Shown: positions 10,102 through 21,242 of the stretch, piece after piece
Position numbering within the stretch: position 1 is the stretch's first letter
How the letters are laid out: the number at the start of each line of letters is the position of its first letter
Assembly (NCBI RefSeq): GCF_001281045.1
Contig: NZ_CP012622.1
Coordinates: 744,001-808,000, forward strand
Direction: 5' to 3'
Length of the DNA: 64,000 nt
Source of the DNA: Spiroplasma cantharicola
GTDB lineage: Bacteria; Bacillota_I; Bacilli_A; Mycoplasmatales; Mycoplasmataceae
Program-made: the position numbers and the translations under genes
The notes under the pieces: generated by a model
The model's database searches: none
The model's input: only the letters and a program-made list of their open reading frames with translations
What the model was told of the DNA's origin: nothing

Positions 10102-11865
10102 CTAAGCTGTTAAATCTAATTTTTTAAATTTATTTTTAGCAATATAATAATTAATAACAGTAAAACCTAACTGTAATAACACATAAAAATATGGTGCTAT
10201 AAAATTATCGTAAGTATTTTCATTTATTTCATCTTCACTATTTAACTTGAAAATATATGTAGGCTTTGCAATAAATAAGTTATCTTGTTTATCAAAAAAT
10301 ATTTTACTTGAACTTTCTGGTTCAAATCAAATATCTTTTCAAGACCTTCCCCCATAATAAGTATAATTTTGTAGCATATTTGAAATGAAGTTAAATTGAA
10401 AGAAAACATTATAAGTAATTCTAGATTTTAAATAATTTGATCAGTTTTCATCTTTTATAACAGAACCATTATTAAAAATAACTAAATTATTAGTATATCT
10501 TATAAAATACTGTTCCAAAATTCTAGCACTTAACATTGTTGGAGAAAATAATTTTTCTTCTATTATGGGTCTAATTTTTGAAGATTCTAAACTTAATTTA
10601 TTATTTGAATATGAGAAATAACTTTGATAAATATCTACTAAATATTTTTTGTCAAATAGTAAGTTTGGTTCTGATGAGCTAGAAACATTAGAAATATAAT
10701 TTTTTCTAATATTTTGTTCATCTTCTAAAATAACTAAAGGATCAAATAAATTAGAAAACGTTTCTTGAAAATTATCATTTATGTTTATTATAAACTCTGT
10801 AAAATCTATAAAATCCTTGACAAAAAGTTTTTGTTCGTCAGTTAATGATTCCGATTCTAACTCATTTTTTAATTCATCAATTGTTAAAAAATTATATGCT
10901 AATTGAAATGAAAAAGTAACTTGATCACCTTTTCATTTAGCAATATTTGTACTGTTATTAACAGTAACTATTTTTGTAGGCTGTTTTAATTCTACTACTG
11001 TATTTTTCTTTTCAGCTATTCCCATTTCAGTTCAGAATTCCATTCTTTTTTGAATGTTTTTTTCGTTATTAAAATTAGTCTCAATAGCATTTGGATCTGT
11101 TTCAAATTCATTATTTATAAAATTATTATATATTTCAAAACTCAAATTTGAATATCTAATTTCCTTGTTTAAAATTTGTTTTTTCAAATTATAACTATCA
11201 TAAATTTCATTTACTGACATACTAGTATTTGAATTTTTATATAAAAAAGTAATCTTTTTACTTTGACTTTCTTCAGATTGAATCAAAAATGTATAAGGTA
11301 AATTACTAATAAAAGTAGCTGATAAAATTAATGTCGCTATAATTGTTGAAACTTGAATATTTGATAATAAGGAAATTAATAAAAAGAAATTAATAAGAAA
11401 TACACAACTAAGAAATGCATATATTAAATATACTGTTGTTAATCTCAATAAAAATAAATTTGCCTTAAAATTAACAGCCATATTTATAATGTTAATTAAT
11501 AAATAGCTTATAAATATATTTATAAGCATTAATAAAATAAATGAAATAAATTGGAAAAGAAATAATTTTGACCTTGATAATTGTTGAGTAATTATTATAT
11601 TTAAAGTTTTATCATCTCTTTTTACAACATAAAAATATTGTGTTAACCTTAAACAAAGAACAAATAAAATTACAAATATTGATAAGATAACATAATAATC
11701 AAATACTTGCAGAAAATTACTATTGTTCTTTTGAATTAGAGAATAACATGCTATAAAAAGAGAAAATAATAAATATAATCCGTTAAATATTAAAAATGAT
11801 TTTTCTTTAATAATTGATTTAAAACTGTACTTTATTATTGAAAATCCTGGTATTATACTTTTCAT
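10102..11865 (-). CDS. ABC-2-type permease of the lipoprotein locus
   Basis: 587 aa. An N-terminal signal-anchor and about five further hydrophobic helices (to ~residue 205, ending SNLPYTFLIQ) are followed by a long polar region of ~330 residues. One last membrane helix (YDNFIAPYFYVLLQL...) closes the protein near the C-terminus. That layout fits an ABC-2 or macrolide-exporter-like membrane subunit with a large loop. The C-terminus reads KNKFKKLDLTA. It is paralogous to 21243-23000. Partner: the ATPase immediately downstream. Substrate unknown. Confidence 0.85.
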
Positions 11866-11924
11866 AGTTTTAGAGAAAGTAATAAAATTAAACTAATAAA
11901 TTTTATTACTAATACCTATTCTAT

Positions 11925-12029
11925 TTAAAAAATAAACCTTTGTACAAAAGTTACTAGTTTAATTAAATCAATCTTAAAATCTAAATCAGAATTTATTTTA
12001 AGTTTTACTATTTTTAATGCTTTATTCAT
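11925..12029 (-). CDS. Possible small ORF upstream of permease
   Basis: An ATG preceded by AAAGGG opens 34 codons (MNKALKIVKLKINSDLDF...) and stops at TAA 60 bases before the permease ATG. It has no recognisable domain. It could be a leader peptide or the remnant of a longer gene. Length alone makes it weak. Confidence 0.25.
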   Translation of the reverse strand: MNKALKIVKLKINSDLDFKIDLIKLVTFVQRFIF

Positions 12030-12189
12030 TTTTTTTACCCTTTATTTTTTCCCTTTACAATTCAACAATAATATAATTATACATAAAATAACAAAAAAGT
12101 GTAGTATTTGTATTTAAAAAGCTAATTTTAATTTTTTAAATATTTTACTTCTTAAAAACTCCTAAAAGAATAGAATAAGCTTTAGAAAA

Positions 12190-12231
12190 TAAAAAAAACT
12201 GTTAACAAATATAAATATTAGTTAACAGTTT
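12190..12231 (-). terminator. Terminator of aldo/keto reductase gene
   Basis: Perfect 11-bp stem AAACTGTTAAC / GTTAACAGTTT with a 14-base loop. On the minus strand it is followed directly by a run of eight T. Confidence 0.85.
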
Positions 12232-12240
12232 AAGTAATTT

Positions 12241-13065
12241 TTAAAAATCAAAATTATCTGGGTCTGGTCCAACTCTTTGTTGTTTTATTGTTCCTATTAA
12301 TTGAATATCTTCATTAGTTAATTCAAAATCTTCAATTTGAATGTTATCAATTACTCTAACTGGTTTAGAAGATTTTGGTATTATTATATAACCTAATTGC
12401 AATGCTCATCGTAAACAAATTTGAGCCTCTGATTTATTATATTTTTTAGCCAATAATTTAAGTTCATCTACTTCAAAACATTTTCCTCTAATCATTGTTC
12501 CCCATGATTCAACTAAAATATCATTTGCTTGGCAAAATTTGACAACTTCTAAATTTTGCAAAGCAGGGTGCAATTCTATTTGATTAATTACAGGTTTAAC
12601 TCGGCAGTTTTCTAATAATTCTTTTAAATGATGTACTTGAAAATTACTTACACCAATTGATTTAACTTTTCCTTGATCAAGTGCTTCTTCTAAGGCCTTT
12701 CAACATTCTAATCTATCTTCTGTTGGTCAATGAATTAAAAGCAAATCAATATAATCTATTTCTAATTCTTTTAAGATTTCATCAATTGCTTGCTTTGCTT
12801 GTTCATATTTACTATGTGAATTTCATACTTTTGAAGTAATAAATAATGTTTTACGTTCAACACCACTTTCTTTAATTGCTTGAGCAATTATTTTGTGATT
12901 ATTATAAATAGATGCTGTATCTATATGTTTATATCCAGCTTTTAAAGCAGCTTTAATAGATGCAAGTGTTTCTTGTTCATCCACTAATTCATATGTTCCT
13001 AATCCTATTTGCGGTATTTCTAAACCATTATTAAATTTTAAAGTTTTATTGAGTATTTTATTCAT
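12241..13065 (-). CDS. Aldo/keto reductase
   Basis: 274 aa, full length for the family; a NAD(P)H-dependent carbonyl reductase of the 2,5-diketogluconate reductase type. Seen: N-terminal IPQIGLGTYEL, HIDTASIYNN carrying the catalytic Asp and Tyr, FITSKVW with the catalytic Lys, and DYIDLLLIHWP with the active-site His. Towards the end are SIGVSNF, NQIELHP and the cofactor-site IIPKSSKPVRVIDN. Substrate cannot be told from sequence. It has its own terminator and appears monocistronic, with no pathway link to its neighbours. Confidence 0.92.
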
Positions 13066-13282
13066 TTTGTTCTCCTTTACTCAATATAATTATATTCTTT
13101 TATTATTAAATAATACTTTATTGTATAAAACCTTTAAACTAGAAAAAACAATTTTCCTTTTAAATGAATCTAGATATTAATTTTATAAATAACATCATTT
13201 GCTTTATTGATAAAATCTCAATTATTGCTCAAAATAATTATCTATCCTTTTCTTTATTAATAAAGTTGTTAAAGGTGCATTT

Positions 13283-13313
13283 AAAATACTTAGTAATATT
13301 TACTAAGTATTTT
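13283..13313 (-). terminator. Terminator of the beta-glucoside operon
   Basis: Perfect 14-bp inverted repeat AAAATACTTAGTAA / TTACTAAGTATTTT with a 3-base loop, 43 bases beyond the glucosidase stop. The U run is inside the 3' arm. Confidence 0.75.
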
Positions 13314-13355
13314 CTAAATATTTTAATTTTTATAAATAAAGCAAATTTAAACTCA

Positions 13356-14771
13356 TTAATCTATATTGTTTCCATTAGAAGCAATTACTTTTTGATATCA
13401 ATAAAAACTATCTTTTCTATAACGTTTCATATCTTTTAAGTCAAATTCATCACGATTTACATAAACAAAACCATATCTTTTTGATATCCCCTGATGTGTT
13501 GAAACTAAATCAATTGCACTTCAAGGGTTATAACCAAATAACTTAACACCATCATTTATAATTTTTGGTATTTGTTCAATATGCTTTCTTAAATAATCAA
13601 TACGATACTTATCGTGAATTTTACCCTCGCTTGTTAATACATCTTTTGCACCCAACCCATTTTCAGTAATTATTATTGGTAAATTATATCGATCATGCAA
13701 TGCTCTTGCAGTTAATCGAAAACCAATAGGGTCAATTTCTCAACCATACTCACTGACTTGCAAGTTATCATTTTTTGCTGATTGAAACATATTTTCTAAG
13801 TTAAACCCCATTTGTTGATCTCCTACTTTAAAATCTTGATCTTTAGTTGGAGCTTTAACACTCATTGAACTATAGTAGTTAAATGCAATAAAATTAATTT
13901 TAGCCTTTTTAAATAACTTCATTTCTTCTTCAAGAATATCAATTTTATAATTATTTTCTTTTCAGAAATTTAATAAAATTTGATCATAACCTCCTTTAAC
14001 AAAGGGATCTATATAGATTCAATTTCGAATTAAATTAGCATTATGAGCTGCTAATACATCTTCAGGTTTATTGGTTTGAGGATAAACTAAAGAGATATTT
14101 GGAGCTACTCCAATTTTTGCTTTTTTATTAATGGTTTTTAACAAAAGAATAGCTTTTGCTTGAGCAACATTCATATTGTGAAACATTTGATATGATTCTT
14201 GACCATTATCAACTCCTGTAAATTGTTTTGACAATAAGTGACCAAACATAACTACCATATTTTGCTCATTTATTGTTTGTCAATATTTAACCTTATTTTT
14301 ATATTCATTAAATAAGGTTTTTGCATATCTTAAATATGCATCAACTATTAGGTCCTTATTTTTTCATCCCCCTTGTTCTTCTAAATAATTTGGTAAATCA
14401 AAGTGGTGAATTGTTACAAGTGGTTCTATCTTATGTTTAATCAGTTCATCTAACAAGTTATGATAGAACTCGACACCTTTTTGATTTGGTTCTTGTTCAA
14501 TTCCTTTTGGATATATTCTAGTTCAATTAATTGAAAAACGATAAGATTTAAAACCCATTTCAGCCATTAAAGCAATGTCTTCTTTATAATGGTGATAATG
14601 ATCTGATGCCACTTTAAAATCAGTAATATCTTCAACATTTAATCCCTTTATAAAACCCCCTGCACTAACGTCTTGAACTGATAAACCTTTACCATCTTTA
14701 TTTCACGCTCCTTCAACTTGATAAGCACTTGTAGAAGCACCTCACAAGAAATTTTTTGTTATTTTATTCAT
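13356..14771 (-). CDS. bglA: 6-phospho-beta-glucosidase (GH1)
   Basis: 471 aa, usual length for glycoside hydrolase family 1. It hydrolyses the phosphorylated beta-glucosides delivered by the PTS permease just upstream, giving glucose 6-phosphate and aglycone or sugar. Seen: N-terminal [16 protein letters not shown], the acid/base Glu in TINEQN, the nucleophile Glu in IITENG, and the C-terminal [12 protein letters not shown] typical of phospho-beta-glucosidases. An AGGAG site precedes the ATG. The start lies 19 bases after the PTS stop, so it belongs to one operon with the PTS and RpiR genes. The exact substrate (cellobiose, salicin, arbutin) is not resolved. Confidence 0.93.
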
Positions 14772-14790
14772 ACATTATCTCCTCTTTTTT

Positions 14791-17382
14791 TTACTGTCTA
14801 ATTCTTTTTTTACTAATATAGAAATCTTTTTGATCAATTAGCATATAGCCAATTTCTAAAGCATTAATTGCGTTGTAATATAAATCTCCAACTTCTGTTA
14901 ATACTTTACTATCAGCTTTTTGACTTACTTGTAAAATAACAGAGTTAATTGCTTGATAAGATTTTTCTTTTCAATTATTAAACTCAATAATTGATTTCTC
15001 ATTTTCAGTTTTTGTTTTAGCTAATTCTTCACTCAATTCTTTAACTTTTAAATTATTTTCTAAGATACTATATTTCTCTAATAATAATTTTAATTGTTCC
15101 TCACTAGCTTCTTTTTTTGAAAGTCTTGCCAACTTAGAAATAATACTTTGTTTTTTCTTTTCAAGTTTTGAAGTTAAATTATCAATTTTAGATTCTAGTA
15201 AATTAATTTTAATAAAAACTTTTTCAATTTCTTTTGAACGTATTGAATCTTCAGTTTTGATTACAGAATCTATTTTTTTAATTTCTTCTGCTAATTGTGT
15301 TTTTGCAACATTTATTTTTATTTTTTTAGCTAAACTATAGTATTTTAAAAGTACTTTATTTGCTGATTTAACAGATTTTATTTCATCTTTTCTTTCAACA
15401 TACATTAAGAATCCTACCCCAGCTGCTGCTGGAATAACTCCAATATTAAGAACAAGTCATAAAACACAATTTAAAATTGCTGAGTTAGGCCCCCCAATAA
15501 AAATATTATTTGCAGAAGGCATTAATCTAACACCATTAACAACAGTTTCAACATATCTTGGTTCCATTAAAGTACCTGTAAAACCAAAGATTCCTAACCC
15601 TCCACTAGTTCTTGCTTCAATTCCCATTAAGCCAGATAATAGCCCAAAAGCACCTGCTGCAATTACACCAGCTATAAATGGTCTCATTTTTGGTAAGTTG
15701 ATTCCATATAATATTGGCTCAGTTACTCCAACAATTCCTCCAGGAATAGCTGCAATAACAGTTGATCTTAATTGACCATTTTTGGTTCTAATTGCCACCC
15801 CAATTGCTGCACCTACCTGAGCAAATACTGCAATATTAACAGCCATTAAAGTTGAGAAGTGACCCGCTGCCATTGGCATAACGACTGTCATAATTACAGG
15901 AACATGCATTCCTGTTAGAACTAATGGTTGTCAAGTAGCAACGAAAATCATTACTCCAATTCCATAAGGAATTTGTGATAAGTAACCAACTATTAAAGCC
16001 ATAAATTGCTCTATTAAAAATAGAATTGGTCCTAAGACAAAGAATATTGAAGTGTAAGCAATAATAACTATTAATAAAGGTCTAAATAAAACATCAATTG
16101 AAGTTGGCATTCATACTTTTATTCATTTATCTAAATGAAAGATAATAAATGCCATTGCAACATGGGGAATAATCGATGAAGTATATAAGGCTGCTTTTAC
16201 AACAAAACCATTAATACTAAATAATGTTAAATCTGGTTGCATCCCTAACCCCAATGGTGCACCCGCAATTAATAATGAAAGTAACAATTGCATTATTGTT
16301 GGACCACCAAGTCATTTCATTGTATTATAACCAACAAAAACCCCCATTAATTTCAATCCAGTTTCTGCAGCAATATTTATAAATAGTGAAAATAAATCAA
16401 CATTCATATCTATTGGAGCACCCGTACCAAACTTCATATCAGTAATTACATTTCCCATTACCAATAATGTTTTAAGTCCCATTAATAACCCTGATGCCAT
16501 TAAAACAGGCAATGATGGCATAATTATGGCTCCAACTGCAATCATAAATCTTTTAATCAAACTTTGTTTAGTTACAGTTTTAACTTGACTCTTATTGGTA
16601 CTAATACCTTGAGCAACGTTTTCAACAGCTTCTTTGACTTTATAAACTTCTCCTCCAATAACAATTTGGATTTGATTTCCAGCTCAAATAATACCCTTAA
16701 CTAAATTAATATTTTTAATTGTCTCAACATCTACTTTTTTTGTATCAAGCACTTCAAAACGTAATCGAGTCATACAATTATAAACTTGTTTATAATTGTC
16801 TTTTTTCCCTACTGCTTTATATATTACTTCTGCAGCTTGTTCATATTTATTTTTAGTGTTTAATAATTTTTCAACTTGGTAAATTGTTGACTCTTCAACC
16901 ATTTTTTCTTCAAAAATTAATTCACCAATTAGTTCACCTTGTTTTATAATTTTTTCACTTTTGATCTTAGAATTAAATTTTCATCCCTTAAATTCATTTA
17001 AATCAATTACCAAAGGTGTAGATTTGACAATATTTTTTTCATCTAATAATTTAAAATCAACATCTACAATTTTTGTTTTTAAATTAATAGAGTCACCTTC
17101 TTTGACTTTAACGTCAAATGGCTTTCCTTGTAAGTGAATTGTATCAAGACCAATATGCATAAGAATTACAGGACCTTGTTCACTTTTAAAATGAAAAGCA
17201 TGTTTAGTGTGAAATATTTGAGCAACTGTTCCTTCTTCAAATGGCGAATAAAATTCGCTTGAAGTTGGTTCAATATAAACTCCTTCTCCCAACATATTTT
17301 CAGAAAATACGCCATCATTTAAATCTTTTAAAGGCTTAATTTTCCCATCTGCAGGAGAATAAATTTTAATATTTTTTTCCAT
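14791..17382 (-). CDS. PTS beta-glucoside permease, EIIA-EIIB-EIIC with coiled-coil tail
   Basis: 863 aa, read through several TGA=Trp codons. It takes up and phosphorylates a beta-glucoside at the membrane. Domains: EIIA of the glucose family, ~1-135, with the phosphoryl His76 in HIGLDT; EIIB, ~160-250, with Cys203 in NCMTRLRF; EIIC, ~260-655, with GVTEPILYGINLP and many membrane helices. Residues ~660-863 are a Lys/Glu-rich coiled coil that ordinary PTS permeases lack. The A-B-C order is also less common than B-C-A. The coiled-coil end might contact HPr, enzyme I, the regulator or the cytoskeleton; this is inference. The second PTS in this window has a similar tail. Confidence 0.92.
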
Positions 17383-17484
17383 TTATGAAATCTCCTTTCA
17401 TAAAAAGAATACAATTATTAAAAATAATATATATAGAAAACAATTAAGAGTAATCTACTTTCCTTTTAGTAAATTAAATACTAA
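17383..17484 (-). promoter_or_regulatory. Spacer between RpiR gene and PTS gene
   Basis: 102 bases with a GAAAGGAGA ribosome site before the PTS ATG and an AT-rich TATATA stretch around 17428-17435 that could be a -10 region. I see no LicT-type antiterminator hairpin, so control by the RpiR-type regulator is more likely. Confidence 0.4.
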
Positions 17485-18219
17485 TTAATTACAAAGTTGC
17501 AAAAATAAATATTTTAAAACAAAGCTTCTATATTCATAGAGATGTTTTAAATTTTTTGAATCTATGCATATAATTCTATCTTTATGTGTAAATTCATTTA
17601 CTTTTGAGTGAGTACTTAGTACTAAATAATTAGTATATAAAAAATTATTTAAAAGCATCTCCACAGTTTTGGTATCTTGTCCTCCTACAATAAAAATAAC
17701 AAAATCTTTTTCATCAACCTTATTTATTTCAGTAATTTGATCAAACATTTGAGTAGAAAAGAAACATTCCTTAGCGTTTCTCTTTAATAATTCAGAAAAA
17801 AATAAGGCGTCAAATTGAAATTGATATGAAGAAAAAAGATAAATTTTTTTAGATTTTTTTATTTCTTCTTTTGTTTTACTAATTTTATTTTCAAAATAGC
17901 GAAATTCTCTTATGGCAACAATTATATTTTCTTCAAATTGAGAATAACTCCTATTAGATATATTTAAATTTTGTTTAGTTTCACGATCAGATATTTCTAA
18001 TTTTAATTTAAAAATTAATTCTCTATATCCTTTATAACCAAGAGAAATTGCAAACTTAGATATTGTTGATTCTGCTACATTTGCAGATTTTGATAAGTCT
18101 TTGATACTAGGTATAGATTTTGTCACAAATGATTTCATTAAAATTTTTGAAATGGCATTATTTGCTGAATTCGGGTTAATATTCATATTAATAAACAATT
18201 GATTTAACACTGATTTCAT
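17485..18219 (-). CDS. RpiR/MurR-type transcriptional regulator
   Basis: 244 aa. The N-terminal helix-turn-helix of the RpiR family is clear: SIKDLSKSANVAESTISKFAI followed by LGYKGYRELI. A C-terminal SIS-like sugar-phosphate sensing domain follows, with IYLFSSYQFQFDA and FVIFIVGGQD, though it is divergent. It probably controls the downstream PTS and glucosidase genes in answer to a phosphosugar. I start at MKSVLNQ, which has AAGGAGA 8 bases upstream. A longer reading frame reaches back 38 codons through the poly-A tract, but it has no ribosome site and reads as low-complexity Phe-rich sequence. Confidence 0.88.
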   Translation of the reverse strand: MKSVLNQLFINMNINPNSANNAISKILMKSFVTKSIPSIKDLSKSANVAESTISKFAISLGYKGYRELIFKLKLEISDRETKQNLNISNRSYSQFEENIIVAIREFRYFENKISKTKEEIKKSKKIYLFSSYQFQFDALFFSELLKRNAKECFFSTQMFDQITEINKVDEKDFVIFIVGGQDTKTVEMLLNNFLYTNYLVLSTHSKVNEFTHKDRIICIDSKNLKHLYEYRSFVLKYLFLQLCN

Positions 18220-18247
18220 AAAATATCTCCTTAACCTAATTATGTTT

Positions 18248-18264
18248 AAAAAAAAAAAAAAAAA
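18248..18264. repeat. 17-base poly-A/T tract in the rpiR-type gene's promoter region
   Basis: Seventeen A in a row. On the minus strand the T17 tract lies between a -35-like TTGCTT and a CATAAT -10-like box ahead of the regulator, so a change in tract length would change promoter spacing. Confidence 0.6.
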
Positions 18265-18296
18265 GCAATAAGTACATAATAATAAAAAATAAAAAA

Positions 18297-18341
18297 AATC
18301 TCTAATAAAATGAATAACTATAGTATTATTCATTAGAGATT
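18297..18341 (-). terminator. Terminator of lipoprotein B1
   Basis: Stem AATCTCTAAT / ATTAGAGATT with further pairing of AATGAATA with TATTCATT inside. A minus-strand run of eight T follows. The plus-strand side also ends in seven T, so it may act both ways. Confidence 0.8.
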
Positions 18342-18436
18342 TTTTTACTAATATTTTAAAATAAAAAGCATTAATTCAATATATTTAATTTTTTATTAAT
18401 GCGTATTGTTTAGTATTATTTATAATATACTTTTTA

Positions 18437-20281
18437 CTATATGAATTTAATCAATTCTTTATTTCCAACTTCTTTAGCTCCTAAAGTAATTTGATCTAAA
18501 TCTATATGGAAATTTAAATAACCTAATTGAAAAGTCATTATTCTATCACTTCTATTGCCAGAAATATCACGTCAACTTATATTAATACCAACTTTTTTAT
18601 TTGCTTTTCAAAATCAATTATTATAAACTCAAATCGTTTTTTTAGCTAAATTTGAAAAACCGAAAAAATACTCACTATCAGGAAGTTTTGCTTCATCAAA
18701 CATTTGTTGTCTATAGAAACCTAAATTTTGAGAATCAAATAAACTAAAAGTTTTAACAAAATCTCCAGAATTATCATGTCCGCTATAAAATTTATCAACA
18801 ATTGCATCAGTCAATTCACTTCTTTTTAAAGTCATTAAAAAGTCATCTTTTGAATTATATTCTGGATATTCATATGCATGAGAAACTCCAAACATTTTAT
18901 GAAAGGCTTTTAAAGTATCTACAGTAAATTCAGATAATAAACTTAAATCCTTTGAAGGAGTTTGATCGTCACCTATTAAATAGTTAATAGCTATTCTAAA
19001 ATCTGGTAGTTCATGAATATAGCTTCCCTCTGCTAAATTAATTGATAAGCCAGTTAAATTAATATAACCTAAATTAATTGATTTTTTATACTCATCTGTT
19101 TCAATAAAATTATCTTTTTCTTTATCAATTTTTAATTCTTTTAAGAAATTATCTTTTTGAATATCAAAATTTGTTTTTCATATTTCATAATTTTCTTTTG
19201 TAAAGTAGTAAGTTGATAAACTATTCTTTGTTTCTGGAAGATTTGGATCTTTTCTAAAAACTGTTTCTAGAAATAATCTTCCCTTATCATTTTTATAGTC
19301 AAATTTTATTGAATCCTCTTGATTATAAAAAGTTTCTCACTTATTTATTGTTTGCAAAAGTGAATATTTTTTCATTTCAGATGATTTATATATTAAGTCT
19401 CCTTCAAATGAAAGTGGTAAAGTATTTCCAACTTTTTCAAAATAATTGCTTTTAATGAATTCAATCATAGAATCTTTAAATCCATTTGTATTAGAATCAA
19501 TTTCAAAATACTTTTCAAATTCTGATTCTACAATTCCAAAACCATCATATTCTTTTTTACCAGTAGAATTTATATTATTTCATTTTATATTTGTATGTTT
19601 TCTATCTTCTGCTTTACTAGACAAAAAATAATCTTTTGCAATATTTTGATAAAAATCATCACTTGCTACTTTTAGAGCAGTATTGTTAGTTGATGTATAC
19701 TTCATATTATTGCCTAATTCAAAAGATTCTATATCTTTTTCACCTTTGTAATTAACTACAATTTTATAATTAACAATTACATTTCCCAAAAATATTTCAT
19801 CTTTTTTAGTTTCTGCTTCTTGATAAGATTTAATTACTAAAGAATCTCATTCAATTATTAAATTTTTAAATAAATTATTAACATCATTTAAAATAATTTT
19901 GTATTTATTTATATTTTTTAATTTATTTAATTCTTTTGTCAAAATATCAATATCCAAAACATTTTTAATATCATGTTCAAGTTGCTGTAAATCAAACTGA
20001 TCAATTTCACTTGCTTTTGCACCAGTATATTCAATTATTTTAGTTTGATTTAAAAATTTGTTTTTTATTTCTGTGTCGGGTAATCCAATTAAATTTTTAT
20101 AAACATTCTCATCAAGATGCTTTTGAAAAATATTTTCTACTTCTATTTTAAACTCTTTAATTAAAGCCTCATTATTTATAATTGGATCTGGTGGTTCTGT
20201 CTTTTCACCACAAGCAACTACTGTTGCACTACTTGTAGTTACAAGACTTATAGTACCCAGCAAACTTAATAATTTTTTCAT
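18437..20281 (-). CDS. Lipoprotein B1, paralogue in second ABC locus
   Basis: 614 aa. The signal peptide MKKLLSLLGTISLVTTSSATVVAC places the lipidated Cys at 24. The family blocks are recognisable but more diverged from A1-A4 than those are from each other: LPDTEIKNKFLNQ, YKIVVNYKG, MKYTSTNN, GLSINLAEG. It ends ...ELIKFI, an ending close to those of B2-B4, with the terminal Val replaced by Ile. Lipid-anchored surface protein of unknown function. It starts 32 bases after the ATPase stop and so is probably cotranscribed with the ABC genes. Confidence 0.9.
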
Positions 20282-20312
20282 ATTTTATTCCTCACTTTTT
20301 TTAACTTTATTT

Positions 20313-21236
20313 TTATTCTTTTGCTTCTAAAGCTTTATAAATTGATTCCATATTAATTGGTAATTTAACCAAATTTTTTAAAGGTAAATTATTTTTAATT
20401 AAATATAAAAATAAGTAATTTATTTGTCTATAGTTATCAATTGCTACTACTAATGAATTTTCATCAACATCATATTTAAAAGTTTTTATTTTTTGTTCTT
20501 CTAGAAAAGTTCTAAAATCTTTTTCATCAAATTTTTCATTAATATAAATTTTATATTTTGCATAAACATTTAATTCTTCAGCAGAACCATTAAAAATATT
20601 TTTTCCATCATCAATTATTATAAAATCATCAATTATATCTGCAATTTCATCAATATTATGAACAGTTATTACAACAGTTTTTCCTGCTTTTTTTGCTTCA
20701 ACTAAAAGGATTTTAATCTTATTTCTCCAATAAGAATCCAGATTAGCTCCTGGCTCATCAAGAATAATAATTTCTGGATCTTTTATAAAACATAAAATTA
20801 AATTCATACGGTTTTTCATTCCCCATGAAAAACTTCTAATAATTTTATCTTTACTATCTCAGATATCAAAAAATTTCATTCAATATTCTACTTTAGTAAC
20901 TGCTTCCTTTTTATTAATCCCCATCATGATACAAATATCCAATAGAAATTTATAAGCACTTACAACATATAAAGAAAAATCCATTTGAGTATAATATCCA
21001 ATTTTCTTATTTACTAAATAATATTTTTCTGATCTTCTTAAACTATCTTCAATTTCAATATTTCCTTTAAAATTTTTAATTATTCCTAATAAAGAATTTA
21101 AAATTACAGTTTTTCCACTACCACTGCTTCCAAGTAGAGCAGTTATTCTTGCTTTCTTAATTGAACAATTTAACGGTCCAATTATTTTCTTTTTAAATCT
21201 TTTTGTATAGTTATCAAATTTTATAATTTCTTCCAT
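20313..21236 (-). CDS. ABC transporter ATPase of the second lipoprotein locus
   Basis: 307 aa and colinear with the ATPase at 9158-10093. Walker A GSSGSGKT, signature SFSWGMKNR (same Gly-to-Trp change), Walker B EIIILDEPGANLD and switch ITVHN are all present, as is the ~100-aa C-terminal extension (INYLFLYLIKNNLPLKNL). It starts 6 bases beyond the permease stop. It powers the permease encoded just upstream. The conserved pairing of permease, ATPase and lipoprotein suggests one functional unit. Confidence 0.88.
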
Positions 21237-21242
21237 TTTTAG

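Larger units (their letters stand above)
11866..12240. other. Intergenic region between permease 1 and aldo/keto reductase
   Basis: 375 bases. Contents: the possible 34-codon ORF (11925-12029), AT-rich promoter-like sequence around 12060-12085, and the reductase terminator (12190-12231). Nothing else seen. Confidence 0.6.

Noticed and set aside
13164-13439. Plus-strand ORF of 91 codons
   Set aside because: It covers the terminator and the 3' end of the GH1 gene on the other strand, has no ribosome site, and reads as low-complexity hydrophobic sequence.
18220-18333. N-terminal extension of the RpiR-type regulator by 38 residues
   Set aside because: It translates the poly-A tract into Phe-rich sequence and lacks a ribosome site. 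The downstream ATG has AAGGAGA and aligns with the family start.
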